Below, piece after piece: positions 14,528 through 23,774 of a stretch of 33,824 nucleotides of DNA. The position numbers and the translations under genes are program-made. Every line of letters begins with the position of its first letter. The stretch's first letter is position 1. The DNA comes from Lentisphaeria bacterium UBA1732 (lineage in GTDB: Bacteria; Verrucomicrobiota; Lentisphaeria; Victivallales; UBA1829). Location: positions 1 to 33,824 of the forward strand of contig DCIG01000023.1 of NCBI GenBank assembly GCA_002315855.1, given 5' to 3'. The notes under the pieces were generated by a model. The model saw nothing but the letters and a program-made list of their open reading frames with translations, ran no database searches and had not been told where the DNA came from.

Positions 14528-16066
14528 TCATCCGCGGCGGTCGAGGTTGCGGTAGCCGATGGCTTCGAAGAGGTGTTCGCGGGAGATGTTTTCACTGCCG
14601 GCGAGGTCCGCGATGGTGCGGGCAACCCGGAGGATGCGGTCGTAAGCCCGTGCAGACAAACCGAATTCATTGATGGCATGACGAATCATGCTTTGCAGAC
14701 GAGGATCGAGAGCGCAATAGCGCGTCAACTGAGTGGGTCCCATCATGGAATTACAGCGGATGAGGGAATTTTTCCCGAAACGAGCCTGCTGGATTTGCCG
14801 GGCGGCAATACATCTGGCACGCACCTGCGCACTGGTTTCCGCAGGAGCCGAGCTGAGGAGTTCATCATCGGTAAGTGCTTCAATGCCGACATGGAGGTCA
14901 ATGCGGTCGAGGAGAGGTCCTGAAATGCGGGCGCGGTACTGCTGAACCTGAAGCGAACGGCATGAACAGCGATGCTGACGGTCGCCAAGATGTCCGCAAG
15001 GACACGGATTCATTGCGGCAATGAGGAGGAAACGGCAAGGGAAAGTGAAACTTCCGGCGGCACGGGAAATGGTAACGAGGCCATTTTCGAGTGGCTGACG
15101 GAGGACTTCCAGGACGTTGCGCTTAAATTCGGGGAGTTCGTCAAGGAAGAGGACACCATTGTGAGCGAGGCTGATTTCGCCGGGCTGAGGATTGACGCCG
15201 CCGCCCAGAAGACCGGCATCGCTGACGGTATGATGAGGGGAACGGAACGGGCGTTTGCGGAGGAGAGGTTCTCCCGGGGGAAGGATGCCCAGGGCGGAGT
15301 GAATGCGGCTGGTTTCGAGCGTTTCCTCCTCGGTCATGGGAGGGAGAATGCCGGGCATACGCTGAGCGAGCATACTTTTGCCGGAGCCGGGAGGTCCGAT
15401 GAAAATGACGTTATGTCCGCCTGCGGCGGCGATTTCGAGGGCACGTTTTGCGGCGCGCTGACCTTTGACCTCGCAGAAATCGGGGACGTTCTGCCAGTCG
15501 GGTTCCAAAAAGAGATTACCGGAATCGGGAGCCAAAGGGAGAATTTCGCCGGAAAGAGCGGCGACTGCTTCCCGGAGCGTGCCGACCGCATAAACTTTCA
15601 TGGAGGAAGCAGCGACAGCGGCTTCGGAACGATTTGCGGCGGGGACAATCAGCGTGGTGATATGATCGGATTTGCGGGCAAGCAAAGCCGCCGAAAGGAC
15701 GCCTTTGACGGGGCGAATGGTTCCATCGAGAGCGAGTTCGCCCAGAATCATGGCGGGGCGGAGGAGGTCGGGCGGGAAAGCATTGGTGGCGGCGATGAGT
15801 TCGAGCGCGATGGGGAGATCGAATGCCGCGCCTTCCTTGCGGATATCCGCAGGAGCCAGATTGATGAGGGTGAAACCTTCGGGATGACGGTAGCCGGAAG
15901 CGTACAAGGCACTGCGAATGCGTTCCTTGCTTTCGCGGACAGCGGCATCGGGCAGACCTACGATTGAAACCGTAATGCCCTCACCGGAGCCGGTGGCATT
16001 GACTTCGATTTCAATGCGGATGGCATCAATGCCTGACAGGGTGAACGAGCATGTAGGAGTAATCAT
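14528..16066 (-). CDS. comM: ComM/YifB Mg-chelatase-like AAA+ ATPase
   Basis: ComM is a hexameric helicase that promotes branch migration during natural transformation in some bacteria; its role elsewhere is less clear. The 512-residue product has the N-terminal Lon-like/ChlI domain (GLPDAAVRESKERIRSAL, about residues 37-54), a Walker A (GPPGSGKSML), a Walker B (GVLFLDELPEF), and a cysteine cluster (NPCPCGHLGDRQHRCSC) followed by SGPLLDRIDLHV. Length and order match full-length YifB/ComM proteins. It ends with a typical helical domain (LSARAYDRILRVARTIADL). The DedA gene lies 20 nt upstream on the same strand, so the two may be co-transcribed. No other competence genes are visible in the window. 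Confidence 0.93.
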   Translation of the reverse strand: MITPTCSFTLSGIDAIRIEIEVNATGSGEGITVSIVGLPDAAVRESKERIRSALYASGYRHPEGFTLINLAPADIRKEGAAFDLPIALELIAATNAFPPDLLRPAMILGELALDGTIRPVKGVLSAALLARKSDHITTLIVPAANRSEAAVAASSMKVYAVGTLREAVAALSGEILPLAPDSGNLFLEPDWQNVPDFCEVKGQRAAKRALEIAAAGGHNVIFIGPPGSGKSMLAQRMPGILPPMTEEETLETSRIHSALGILPPGEPLLRKRPFRSPHHTVSDAGLLGGGVNPQPGEISLAHNGVLFLDELPEFKRNVLEVLRQPLENGLVTISRAAGSFTFPCRFLLIAAMNPCPCGHLGDRQHRCSCRSLQVQQYRARISGPLLDRIDLHVGIEALTDDELLSSAPAETSAQVRARCIAARQIQQARFGKNSLIRCNSMMGPTQLTRYCALDPRLQSMIRHAINEFGLSARAYDRILRVARTIADLAGSENISREHLFEAIGYRNLDRRG

Positions 16067-16086
16067 AGGGGGATGCAGGATGAGAA

Positions 16087-16797
16087 TTATCTGGTTTCAG
16101 GAGAGGGTGCTGGGGGCTGTTTTTTGCCGCTGCCCATGATTTTCTTATGGACAAAGAGATAGGCGGCAAACAGTGCGGCGCAAATCACGAAAATCAGGAT
16201 ATAGTGGTCGGAAATCATCTGCTTGCCTTTCTGAACCATTTCGAGGTAGGACATATCACCGGTGCCCCATCCGAAAGCATAGCCGATCCACGCCAGGATG
16301 GCAGTCCAAATACCGGCGCCAAGGGCGGTGAACAGAGAGAAACGGGCAAGGTTCATGCCGGACAAGCCGGCGGGGATGGAAATCAGCTGACGGATTGCAG
16401 GGAGGAGCCGGGAAATGAAGGTAACGATTTCGCCGTATTCGCGGAAAAGCTCTTCGGCCCGGTTCAAGGCATCCTCTTTCAGGAAGAAATATTTGCCGTA
16501 TTTGTGGAGGAACGGGCGGCCAAGCCATTTGGAAAGGAAATAATTGATGTATGCACCCGCCATGGAGCCCATGAGTCCGACCAGAATAATGAGGATGAGG
16601 TTTGCCAGGTGAGAGGGGAAGAAAAGTTCGTGACGCCATGCAAGGAACCCGGCGGGAATCATGACGACTTCGCTGGGGAAAGGAATGAATGAGCTTTCGA
16701 TGGTCATGAAGATGAAGACGAAAAGGAGGAGAAGAATCGGGGTGGCTTGAGCCTGATCAGCAAAAGTCTCAATGTAGCCGGCAAGAGTTTCTGTCAT
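16087..16797 (-). CDS. DedA-family membrane protein
   Basis: The 236-residue protein has several membrane segments and the family hallmarks SSFIPFPSEVVMIPAGFLAW and FISRLLPAIRQLISIPAGLSGM, with the conserved glycine-rich GSMAGAYINYFLSKWLGRP between them. DedA/SNARE-associated proteins are inner-membrane proteins; several act as flippases for undecaprenyl phosphate or phospholipid and affect membrane energetics and drug tolerance. The exact substrate cannot be read from sequence. AGGA lies 7 nt before the ATG. It precedes comM in the same direction. Confidence 0.88.
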   Translation of the reverse strand: MTETLAGYIETFADQAQATPILLLLFVFIFMTIESSFIPFPSEVVMIPAGFLAWRHELFFPSHLANLILIILVGLMGSMAGAYINYFLSKWLGRPFLHKYGKYFFLKEDALNRAEELFREYGEIVTFISRLLPAIRQLISIPAGLSGMNLARFSLFTALGAGIWTAILAWIGYAFGWGTGDMSYLEMVQKGKQMISDHYILIFVICAALFAAYLFVHKKIMGSGKKQPPAPSPETR

Positions 16798-17049
16798 GAG
16801 TAAATCCTGTGTGTGCGAGCGTCTTCCAAATCCGAGGCATCCTGGAATTGAGACACCCTTTTGTTAAAAACATGGGTTGCAGACTGGAAATTTCAGTATT
16901 TTATGCTAATGTATAAGGCACGAGTTCTTTTCGTGAAAGGTCATCTGCAAAAATGCTGAAAAACAAGAGAGCGATTTAATGTAATCTCAATCTGCGTTTT
17001 TTTCCAGTTTACCTTTGCATTTTTTTCAACAAATCATGGAGTTTTCAAT

Positions 17050-17943
17050 ATGGACCCAATAGCTTTCGATATGTGGAAAGGATTTTCCATTCACTGGTAT
17101 GGAGTATGGATCGCCGTGGGATTTCTCGCGTCGGTATTTCTGATGCTGAAAGTGAGGAAATACGCGGATATTTCGGATGACAATGTGTATTCGATAACGA
17201 TGCTGGCCCTGATTGCAGGGATTCTGGGAGCACGAATTTTCTATGCAGCACAGTTTCATGAGCAGTTTTTCGATATGAACGAGGGGCTGTTTCCGATGCT
17301 GTTCAAGCTGGTGAATATCCGGACGGGAGGGATTGTATTCTACGGGGGCTTCATCGGAGGCTTCACGGCAATCTGCATCTATTCCAAGCGGAAGAAAATC
17401 GATTTATTAGCACTGCTGGACATTCTCGCTCCGGCAATTATACTGGCGCACGGATTCGGGCGAATCGGCTGCTTCATGCAGGGGTGCTGCTGCGGAGGTC
17501 CCGCGCCGGAATGGTTTCCGTGCGGCATAACGTATCCGCACGGGTCTCTGGCGGCACGGTTATATCCGGCAATTCTGAGCGCGACGGGGAGTTCGGTGCC
17601 GGTGTATCCGGTACAGCTTTTCGAGGCAGCGGGGAACTTCATCCTGTGCGGGTTTCTGCTGTGGCTGCTGATCAGGAAACGCAAATTCAACGGCATGATT
17701 GCGGCGGCGTATCTGGTGCTGTACGGAGTGCTGCGCTTCCTGCTGGAATTTCTGCGGGGCGACCATACGGATTTTCTGCTGGGGATGACTCCGGCGCAGA
17801 ATATCGCGCTGTTCCTGATGCTCCCGACGGCAATCGTAATCTGGATTGCGGGGAAGAAATGCGCCGGAAAAACGACAGAGCCGGAAACGCAGGCGGAAGG
17901 AAGTCCGAACGAAAAGGAGAATGGCAATGCCGGAAAAAATTGA
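17050..17943 (+). CDS. lgt: prolipoprotein diacylglyceryl transferase
   Basis: Lgt attaches diacylglycerol from phosphatidylglycerol to the lipobox cysteine of prolipoproteins in the inner membrane. The 297-residue product has about seven hydrophobic segments, the early FSIHWYGVWIAVGF, the segment TGGIVFYGGFIGG, and the signature HGFGRIGCFMQGCCCGGP containing the conserved HGxxR. PVQLFEAAGNFILC and RGDHTDFLLGMTPAQ complete the pattern. The last 25 residues are a hydrophilic tail. GGAG lies 8 nt before the ATG. The 3' end overlaps rluD by 17 nt. The 252-nt gap to the divergent DedA gene holds no other gene that I can see. Confidence 0.95.
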   Translation: MDPIAFDMWKGFSIHWYGVWIAVGFLASVFLMLKVRKYADISDDNVYSITMLALIAGILGARIFYAAQFHEQFFDMNEGLFPMLFKLVNIRTGGIVFYGGFIGGFTAICIYSKRKKIDLLALLDILAPAIILAHGFGRIGCFMQGCCCGGPAPEWFPCGITYPHGSLAARLYPAILSATGSSVPVYPVQLFEAAGNFILCGFLLWLLIRKRKFNGMIAAAYLVLYGVLRFLLEFLRGDHTDFLLGMTPAQNIALFLMLPTAIVIWIAGKKCAGKTTEPETQAEGSPNEKENGNAGKN

Positions 17944-18883
17944 CCGAAATACCGTGTATGAGCTTGTAATCGATGAAACGCTGGCCAATGAACGGCTGGA
18001 CGTGGCAATCACCGCACTGTGTCCCGATTTGTCGCGCACCCGTGTACAGAAGCTGATTCACGACGGACTGGTAACCATAGGCGGACGCACGGAATTGGCA
18101 CCGCGCGACAAATACAGCGCAGGAACCAAAATCACCGTGATTGACCCGCCGCCGGAGGTGCCGGACAAGGCAGAGGCCGAAGATATTCCGCTGGATGTGC
18201 TGTACGAAGACGACGAAGTACTGGTCATCAACAAACCGGCAGGAATGGTGGTGCATCCGGCAGCCGGGAACTGGCACGGGACAATCGTCAACGCCGTGCT
18301 GGGACGCGAACCGGGACTGGATGACGAAGATCTGGACCCAATGCGTCCGGGCATCGTTCACCGACTGGACAAGGACACCAGCGGAGCACTGGTCATCGCA
18401 AAGACGGCGAAGGCACTGCGGAAACTGTCGAAATCTTTTGCCAACCGCGAGGTGAACAAAACGTATCTGGCAATCGTGCACGGATGGCCGACGCCGAAAG
18501 TCAACGTGGTGAATCTGCCGATTGCACGGCATAAGACGGACCGCCGGAAAATGACCGTGGTGCGCCGGGGCGAAGGGCGCGAGGCTCTGACCAGCTGGCG
18601 CGTGGTGCGAAACGGTGTGTGGGAAGGGAAAAAAGTGTCTGTGATGGAGCTTCAGCTTCATACGGGACGGACACATCAGATTCGTGTGCACATGTCGCAT
18701 CTGGATTACCCGCTGGTGGGGGAAAAGCTGTACAACAAGGGACGTTCGTCCACGGCAGAACGTCAGATGCTCCATGCACGGAGAATATCGTTTCCGCACC
18801 CGGAGACGAAAGAAATGATGACATTTGAAGCGCCGATTCCATCGGATTTTCAGGCAATCATGGACGCGATGCAGGCCGAGTAA
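17927..18883 (+). CDS. rluD: RluD-type 23S rRNA pseudouridine synthase
   Basis: The 318-residue enzyme has an N-terminal S4 RNA-binding domain (ANERLDVAITALCPDLSRTRVQKLIHDGLV) and the RluA/RluD catalytic domain with the motif RPGIVHRLDKDTSGAL, whose Asp is the catalytic residue. LHTGRTHQIRVHM and HARRISFPHP are further family motifs. RluD makes pseudouridines in helix 69 of 23S rRNA; RluC/RluA relatives modify other sites, so the exact target is inferred. I chose the ATG at 17927 because GGAG lies 7 nt upstream; the ATG at 17921 is too close to it. The gene overlaps the lgt end, and its TAA overlaps the next ATG (TAATG). Confidence 0.9.
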   Translation: MPEKIDRNTVYELVIDETLANERLDVAITALCPDLSRTRVQKLIHDGLVTIGGRTELAPRDKYSAGTKITVIDPPPEVPDKAEAEDIPLDVLYEDDEVLVINKPAGMVVHPAAGNWHGTIVNAVLGREPGLDDEDLDPMRPGIVHRLDKDTSGALVIAKTAKALRKLSKSFANREVNKTYLAIVHGWPTPKVNVVNLPIARHKTDRRKMTVVRRGEGREALTSWRVVRNGVWEGKKVSVMELQLHTGRTHQIRVHMSHLDYPLVGEKLYNKGRSSTAERQMLHARRISFPHPETKEMMTFEAPIPSDFQAIMDAMQAE

Positions 18884-20310
18884 TGATATTGCGCCGGAAC
18901 ATATCTCCGGACTTGCTGGCAAGGTTCTGCGAGGCGGCGTTTCCGGCGGAGCGGAGGAAGTGCACCGGGTCATTTTACACGCCCATGCCGCTGGCGGAAG
19001 AAATCGCGGAACAGGCAATCCGTGAGCTGAACTGCAATGCAGAAGATGTGCCGGGGTTGCGAATCATCGACCCGGCGTGCGGCTGCGGGGTGTTTCTGGT
19101 GGCCGCGCTGAAGGTGCTGAAACGGCATTTTCACGTGCTTCCGGCGGCAGAAAATGTGTGCGGAATCGAATTGCAGGAGATGCCGGCGGAAATCGCACGG
19201 ATACGGGTGCAGGATTTTTACCTGAAATACGGGGTGCGGCAATCCATGCCGACAATCGTAACAGCCGATGCACTGAATTGCGATGATGTTTTTGAGGGGA
19301 AGAAGTTTGATTTACTGCTGGGGAATCCGCCTTTCGTGCAAATCTGCGACATTCCGGCGGAGCAAAGGGAAAGTCTGAGGGGGAAGTTCCGCTTTGCCAA
19401 AGGTAGATTCAATCTGTATGAGCTGTTTCTGGAGCTGGGGACGCGTCTGGTGCGTCCGGGAGGGATTTGCGGGTGGCTTGTTCCCGACCGGCTGCTCCGC
19501 AATACGCAGAGCGAACCGCTGAGAGAATGGCTGAAAACCGAACAGACACTTGTGAGCGCAGAAGCACTTCCGCCGGGACTTTTCGACGATGCGGTGATTC
19601 ATTCCATCCGGCTGGTGCTGAGGTGCGGAGGCGGCGGAAAGACGGTGCAGAGGCGCGAAAGCAGTACAACGATGTCCACGATCAGCACGGACGCGCAGAT
19701 TCAAACCATGATGCGGCACAGCGCGGTACTGGGAGAGATTGCCCGTGTACGGGACGGGATTATCCAGGGGGCAGTAGGCGACAAGCTCTTCCTGAATGAG
19801 GCGGGAGGAAAAGAGCCGCATCCGCTGCTTGCGGGGCGCGATATTGTGCGGAACCGGATTCTTGGGAACCGTCTGTGGGTGGATTATGACCCGGAGGGCA
19901 TGGCGGCACTGGAACAGAAGCGAATCGGAGGGCGTTCGCCGGGACTTCGGATGAGGACACGAGAGGTGTTTGAATGCCCGAAGATTCTGACGAGGCAGAC
20001 GGCGGATTCAATTATTGCGGCCTACGATGCGGAGGGGAAATACTACTACGGGAATACCCTGCACGGGAGCGTCATCACGGATGAGCGTTTTGAGGCGCGA
20101 TTCGTGCTGGCAGTGCTGAACAGCAGGATTTTGAACCGATGCTACAAGCTGATGACCGGGGAGACGGGGAAGCCGTTTGCGCAGGTGAAAATCGCAGTTC
20201 TGCGGAAACTGCCGATTTGCCGTGCCTCCGCCGAAGAACAGGCGAAAGTGATTGCGGAAAAGAATACTTTCCGGCGGGAAAAACTCATACGGGCACTGTA
20301 CGGGCTGTAA
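18883..20310 (+). CDS. orphan N6-adenine DNA methyltransferase with TaqI-like specificity domain
   Basis: The 475-residue protein has GSFYTP (29-34), SAM motif I DPACGCG (63-69; usually DPACGSG) and the catalytic NPPF (148-151), the order of gamma-class N6-adenine methyltransferases related to Eco57I and TaqI. The C-terminal part resembles a TaqI-type target-recognition domain (LLAGRDIVRNRI, PKILTRQTADSIIAAYDAEGKYYYGNTLH). It lacks the N-terminal nuclease of type IIG enzymes, and no restriction gene lies beside it, so it is an orphan or a regulatory methyltransferase. Its ATG overlaps the rluD stop as TAATG, and its composition matches lgt and rluD, so it looks like a long-settled member of this operon. 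The target sequence cannot be predicted. Confidence 0.85.
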   Translation: MILRRNISPDLLARFCEAAFPAERRKCTGSFYTPMPLAEEIAEQAIRELNCNAEDVPGLRIIDPACGCGVFLVAALKVLKRHFHVLPAAENVCGIELQEMPAEIARIRVQDFYLKYGVRQSMPTIVTADALNCDDVFEGKKFDLLLGNPPFVQICDIPAEQRESLRGKFRFAKGRFNLYELFLELGTRLVRPGGICGWLVPDRLLRNTQSEPLREWLKTEQTLVSAEALPPGLFDDAVIHSIRLVLRCGGGGKTVQRRESSTTMSTISTDAQIQTMMRHSAVLGEIARVRDGIIQGAVGDKLFLNEAGGKEPHPLLAGRDIVRNRILGNRLWVDYDPEGMAALEQKRIGGRSPGLRMRTREVFECPKILTRQTADSIIAAYDAEGKYYYGNTLHGSVITDERFEARFVLAVLNSRILNRCYKLMTGETGKPFAQVKIAVLRKLPICRASAEEQAKVIAEKNTFRREKLIRALYGL

Positions 20311-20366
20311 AAAGATGCGGTCGGGGGCACCCCCCAAGCACAGGGAGTGCGAAAGTCAGAGCATGA

Positions 20367-21422
20367 TTACGGACGAGGGAGCAATTGAGCTTCGAGAGCG
20401 TCAATCAGGCGAGAGGGAGTGAGGGCATCGAAACATTTGCGCGTGCCGAGGGGACAAATACGCTTGAAACAGGGGGAGCATGGCTCTTTTTCGTACAGGA
20501 CCGTCCATTTTTTGGAAAGAGGAGAGGTCGCGGCGGGATCGGTGGAACCAAAGGGAACAGCACCGGGGATGTCCAATGCGGCCGCCAAGTGCATCACGCC
20601 ACTGTCATTTGCGGTACATGCGGCGGAGCGTTTGAGGAGGAACATCAATTCAGTGAGGGAAGTAGTTCCGGCAAGATTGAAGACGCGATAAGAGTCGAAG
20701 CCGTCGGCACAGGTCTGACAGACGGGGATTTCATTTTTGCCGCCCAGGAAAAGGACGCTTCCGCCATGGACGGAAAGCCAGTGTCCGGCGACTTCGCGGA
20801 AATTGGAAGCGGCCCAGCATTTGGCATCGCCATAAGCGGCACCTGGGGCAATGGAGAGGATCGGACCGCCGGGGAACGCGGGGAGATTGTGTTTGCGGGC
20901 AAACTCATCGTCCGTCATTTCAATGGTGAGATGAGGCATGGAAACACCGTCCCATGGATCTGCGCCGAGGAGAGAGGCGACCGCAATGTATTTCTGAGCC
21001 TGATGAGGGTGATTCAGGACATGGTCGCGTCGTTTCGGGAAACGAATGCTTTTTTTGAGGAGGAACGACCGCCCGCGCGCCGCCGCGCCAAACAGGGGAT
21101 GAATGCCCGCTCTGCGGAGGATGACGGCATCGCGGAGAGAATTATTGAAAAGGACACCTGCGCCGAAATGACGATGATACAGGGAGGCAAGTTCGTCTTT
21201 TGCGGGGAAGGCATGAGGATTTTCCAAGGGGATGACCTCGTCGACGATGTCGAGGGCTTCCACAACGGGTGCAAGACCTTTCGGGCAGATGACCACCATG
21301 CCGCAAAATTCGGGGAGGATTTTTTTCAGCTGCATCATGGCAGGGAAGGTCATGACGAGGTCGCCAAGCCAGTTCGGTGTGCGGACAATCAGCCCGTCTT
21401 TCCAGTTTTCGGGGCGAATCAT
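20367..21422 (-). CDS. waaF: lipopolysaccharide heptosyltransferase (GT9, WaaF-like)
   Basis: Family 9 glycosyltransferases add heptose from ADP-heptose to the LPS inner core at the cytoplasmic face. The N-terminus RTPNWLGDLVMTFPAMMQLKK and the donor-site region GVMHLAAALDIPGAVPFGSTDP are characteristic, and the C-terminal PCSPCFKRICPLGTRKC carries the cysteine pattern often seen in WaaF. At 351 residues it is full length. Its ATG overlaps the acpS stop as ATGA, so it is the last gene of the operon, and it converges with the methyltransferase across a 56-nt gap. That gap holds a GGGGGCACCCCCC hairpin without a T tract. Confidence 0.9.
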   Translation of the reverse strand: MIRPENWKDGLIVRTPNWLGDLVMTFPAMMQLKKILPEFCGMVVICPKGLAPVVEALDIVDEVIPLENPHAFPAKDELASLYHRHFGAGVLFNNSLRDAVILRRAGIHPLFGAAARGRSFLLKKSIRFPKRRDHVLNHPHQAQKYIAVASLLGADPWDGVSMPHLTIEMTDDEFARKHNLPAFPGGPILSIAPGAAYGDAKCWAASNFREVAGHWLSVHGGSVLFLGGKNEIPVCQTCADGFDSYRVFNLAGTTSLTELMFLLKRSAACTANDSGVMHLAAALDIPGAVPFGSTDPAATSPLSKKWTVLYEKEPCSPCFKRICPLGTRKCFDALTPSRLIDALEAQLLPRP

Positions 21423-21817
21423 AGGGGATTATTCTCCGAGGTTTCGAGCAGGACGACAGCCGCCGCCATGTTCCGTTCGTGAGAGATGGAAACATGAATG
21501 CGGGAAATGCCGAGGCGTTCGGCGGCGGCTTTGGCGTTATTGAGGAGCGTGATAAAGGGTTTTCCTTTGTCATCGGGCAGGATTTCGATATCGAGGAAGG
21601 TGCATTGCGAGGTCATAATGCCAGTGCCGAGTGCTTTTGCGAACGCCTCTTTTGCGGCCCATCGTCCGGCGATAAATTCGGCGGGGAATTTGAAAGAAGC
21701 CATCAGGTCAAGTTCTTTCGGAGTCAGGACATTTTTGAGGAAGTGAAGCCCGTGCTTTTCATAGATGGAGGCAATGCGTTCACAGTCGCAAAGGTCATTT
21801 CCGATGCCGAAAATCAT
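21419..21817 (-). CDS. acpS: holo-ACP synthase
   Basis: AcpS transfers 4'-phosphopantetheine from CoA to apo-ACP, activating it for fatty-acid synthesis. The start MIFGIGNDLCDCERI holds the Mg-binding Asp, though the family usually reads GIDxxxxxR. FIAGRWAAKEAFAKALGTG is the second conserved motif, and RIHVSISHE the third. I chose the ATG at 21817, giving 132 residues, because the family motif begins at residue 2; the longer frame adds 12 unlike residues. The ATG overlaps the radC stop and the stop overlaps the waaF start, both as ATGA. Confidence 0.93.
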   Translation of the reverse strand: MIFGIGNDLCDCERIASIYEKHGLHFLKNVLTPKELDLMASFKFPAEFIAGRWAAKEAFAKALGTGIMTSQCTFLDIEILPDDKGKPFITLLNNAKAAAERLGISRIHVSISHERNMAAAVVLLETSENNPL

Positions 21818-22569
21818 AAAGGGACCCCATTGGGAGACAGCGTGGAAAGGCATTCGCGCATTCCAAGATCGTTGATGTGTTCGCGATAGCTGTAACTATT
21901 GAATTTGGAAACGATGATATGGTCGAGGAGTGCGATTTCCACGGCGGAAAGAGCATTTTTAATCATGAAGGTAACGCGATTGTCATCACGTGAGGGTTTG
22001 ACATCGCCGCTGGGATGGTTGTGGCACAGCACGACAGACGAGGCATTGCTGCGGAGCGCACTTTTTGCGACTGTGGCAGGATAGCAGTTGACGCTTTTTG
22101 TACCGCCGACACAGAGTTTTTCCGTGTATATAAGGCGAAGATGAATATTCATGTAAAAGACGAGCAGAGTCTCTTCATCGGAGTCGCCAAGCTCCATGCG
22201 GGCGTAGTCCTGAAATTTCTGAGGGCTGTTCAAGTACACAGCATCTTTCATCTGCTGGGAAAGATAGCGAATGCACGTGGCACGGACGATTTTGAAAAGG
22301 AGAGCCGACTGAGGGCCCATGCCGGAAACAGCGGTAATCTGTTCGACGGGAGCATCAATGATACCGGGGAAGCTGCCGAACTGAGCAATCAGGCGTTTGG
22401 CAACGGGTTTGACATCCTGACGGGCAATGGCATAGGTGAGAAGCAGTTCTGCAAGCTCATAGTCGAGGAGCTGCCTGCCGTCTGAAATCAGGAATTTTTC
22501 ACGGAGACGCTGACGGTGTCCGGCAGCTTTGTCCTGTTTCGGGGGAGAGGATTCTTCAGACGGATTCAT
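21814..22569 (-). CDS. radC: RadC-family JAB-domain protein
   Basis: The 251-residue protein has an N-terminal helix-hairpin-helix segment (LLDYELAELLLTYAIARQDVKPVAKRLI and AVSGMGPQSALLFKI) and a C-terminal JAB/MPN-like metalloprotease-fold domain with the signature CHNHPSGDVKPSRDD and LLDHIIVSKFNSYSY. RadC is widely conserved; the original DNA-repair role has been questioned and the present biochemical function is not settled. It is coupled by ATGA overlaps to both rlmD upstream and acpS downstream. Confidence 0.92.
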   Translation of the reverse strand: MNPSEESSPPKQDKAAGHRQRLREKFLISDGRQLLDYELAELLLTYAIARQDVKPVAKRLIAQFGSFPGIIDAPVEQITAVSGMGPQSALLFKIVRATCIRYLSQQMKDAVYLNSPQKFQDYARMELGDSDEETLLVFYMNIHLRLIYTEKLCVGGTKSVNCYPATVAKSALRSNASSVVLCHNHPSGDVKPSRDDNRVTFMIKNALSAVEIALLDHIIVSKFNSYSYREHINDLGMRECLSTLSPNGVPL

Positions 22570-23768
22570 CGGGGAACCTTTCCGTCAAAGGAGAAGACCG
22601 TGAGAGACTCGAAATGGGGAGTAGCGGGGAACATATCCAGGAGACCGGAAGAAATCACACGTCCGCCGTATTTCTGAAGGCGGATGAGGTCGCGTCGGAG
22701 GGTATCAGGCCCGCAGGAAACGTAAATCAAACGCCGGGGAGCGTACTCGCCGATTTGCCGCAGGAGGGATTCGGGGAGACCGGTGCGGGGCGGGTCGACC
22801 AGAATACAGGTTTCCGAAGCGGGGCGGCGTTTTGCGGCGCGAGCGAAGCGTTTTCCAGCATCTCCGGCAGAGAACGTGCATCGAGAGGCGACATCGTGAA
22901 GCCGTGCATTGTGCGAAGCAAATTCGACCGCCTGACTGTCCAGTTCAATGCCGTGGCACTGAAGCGAACGGATACGGGAAGCGGCGGCAATGGAAAAGAC
23001 GCCCGTGCCGCAGAAGAGTTCGAGGAGATTTTTTGCCTGAGAATCGCCGACAGCCTCCACCGCGCGGGAGACGAGTTCGGAGGCGACGGGGATATTGACC
23101 TGAAAGAACGAGGGGGGAGCGACCCGGAATGCGCCGAAAGAGCCAAGCTGCTCGGTCAGGAACGGAGTTTCCGCCCATTCGGGTGTGCCGGAGTCGAGAA
23201 CCCCATCCTGAAGCGTCCAGCGGAAAATGCGTTTGCCTGCATCCGCGGAATCCGGGCGCGGAATCCGGGAGAGATATTCGCGGATACCTGCACGAGCGAG
23301 GAGACAGTCATTCACGGGGACAGGGGATTTGTTGTCGAGACCGAGGTAGCAGAACGAGCCGTCCTGACAGTGGAACGTGAGCTTATTGCGGTATCCTGTA
23401 CGGCGGGGAGCGGGGAACGGGGGAAGGAGAGAATCTTCTTCAATGTCTGTTCCGCGTGTCAGGAATCCGGCGAACTGGATGTGTTTCCACCTGAGTTCGA
23501 CATCATAAGTCATGTGGAGCGCAGAGCATCCGGGACAGGTGCCGAAAAAAGGACACTCCGGAACAATGCGGTCAGGAGAAGCGGAAAGGATTTCCAGAAG
23601 ATCGCCGCGGCAGAACGATTTCGTATCGCGTGAAATCGAGACGCGGACACGTTCGCCGGGGATGACCCCCCGGACGAAACAAACCTTGCCGTTCTCAAGA
23701 CGGCCAATGCCATCGCCGCCGAAGGCCAAAGCGTGAATGTCAAGATCGCAGACAGGAGCGGGAATCAT
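22566..23768 (-). CDS. rlmD: RlmD/TrmA-family RNA m5U methyltransferase
   Basis: These enzymes methylate C5 of uridine in 23S rRNA (RlmD, RlmC) or tRNA (TrmA) using SAM. The 400-residue protein has an N-terminal TRAM-like domain, an iron-sulfur cysteine set (C72, C78, C81 in ECPFFGTCPGC, with a fourth in NDCLLAR), SAM motif LLELFCGTGVFSIAA, VDPPRTGL, the nucleophile Cys in VSCGPDTLRRDL (commonly SCNPxT), and the base Glu in DMFPATPHFESL. The iron-sulfur ligands favour RlmD-type enzymes over TrmA, but the target is inferred. It starts 6 nt after the ACT gene and its stop overlaps radC. Confidence 0.86.
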   Translation of the reverse strand: MIPAPVCDLDIHALAFGGDGIGRLENGKVCFVRGVIPGERVRVSISRDTKSFCRGDLLEILSASPDRIVPECPFFGTCPGCSALHMTYDVELRWKHIQFAGFLTRGTDIEEDSLLPPFPAPRRTGYRNKLTFHCQDGSFCYLGLDNKSPVPVNDCLLARAGIREYLSRIPRPDSADAGKRIFRWTLQDGVLDSGTPEWAETPFLTEQLGSFGAFRVAPPSFFQVNIPVASELVSRAVEAVGDSQAKNLLELFCGTGVFSIAAASRIRSLQCHGIELDSQAVEFASHNARLHDVASRCTFSAGDAGKRFARAAKRRPASETCILVDPPRTGLPESLLRQIGEYAPRRLIYVSCGPDTLRRDLIRLQKYGGRVISSGLLDMFPATPHFESLTVFSFDGKVPR

Positions 23769-23774
23769 GGAGAA

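Noticed and set aside
14972..15967. 331-codon plus-strand frame
   Set aside because: Antisense to comM; rich in Gly, Arg and Glu as expected for the reverse of a GC-rich gene.
17687..19018. 443-codon minus-strand frame
   Set aside because: Antisense to lgt, rluD and the methyltransferase start; composition is that of a shadow.
20311..20366. Terminator between the methyltransferase and waaF
   Set aside because: The GGGGGCACCCCCC hairpin has a very short loop and no T tract on either strand.
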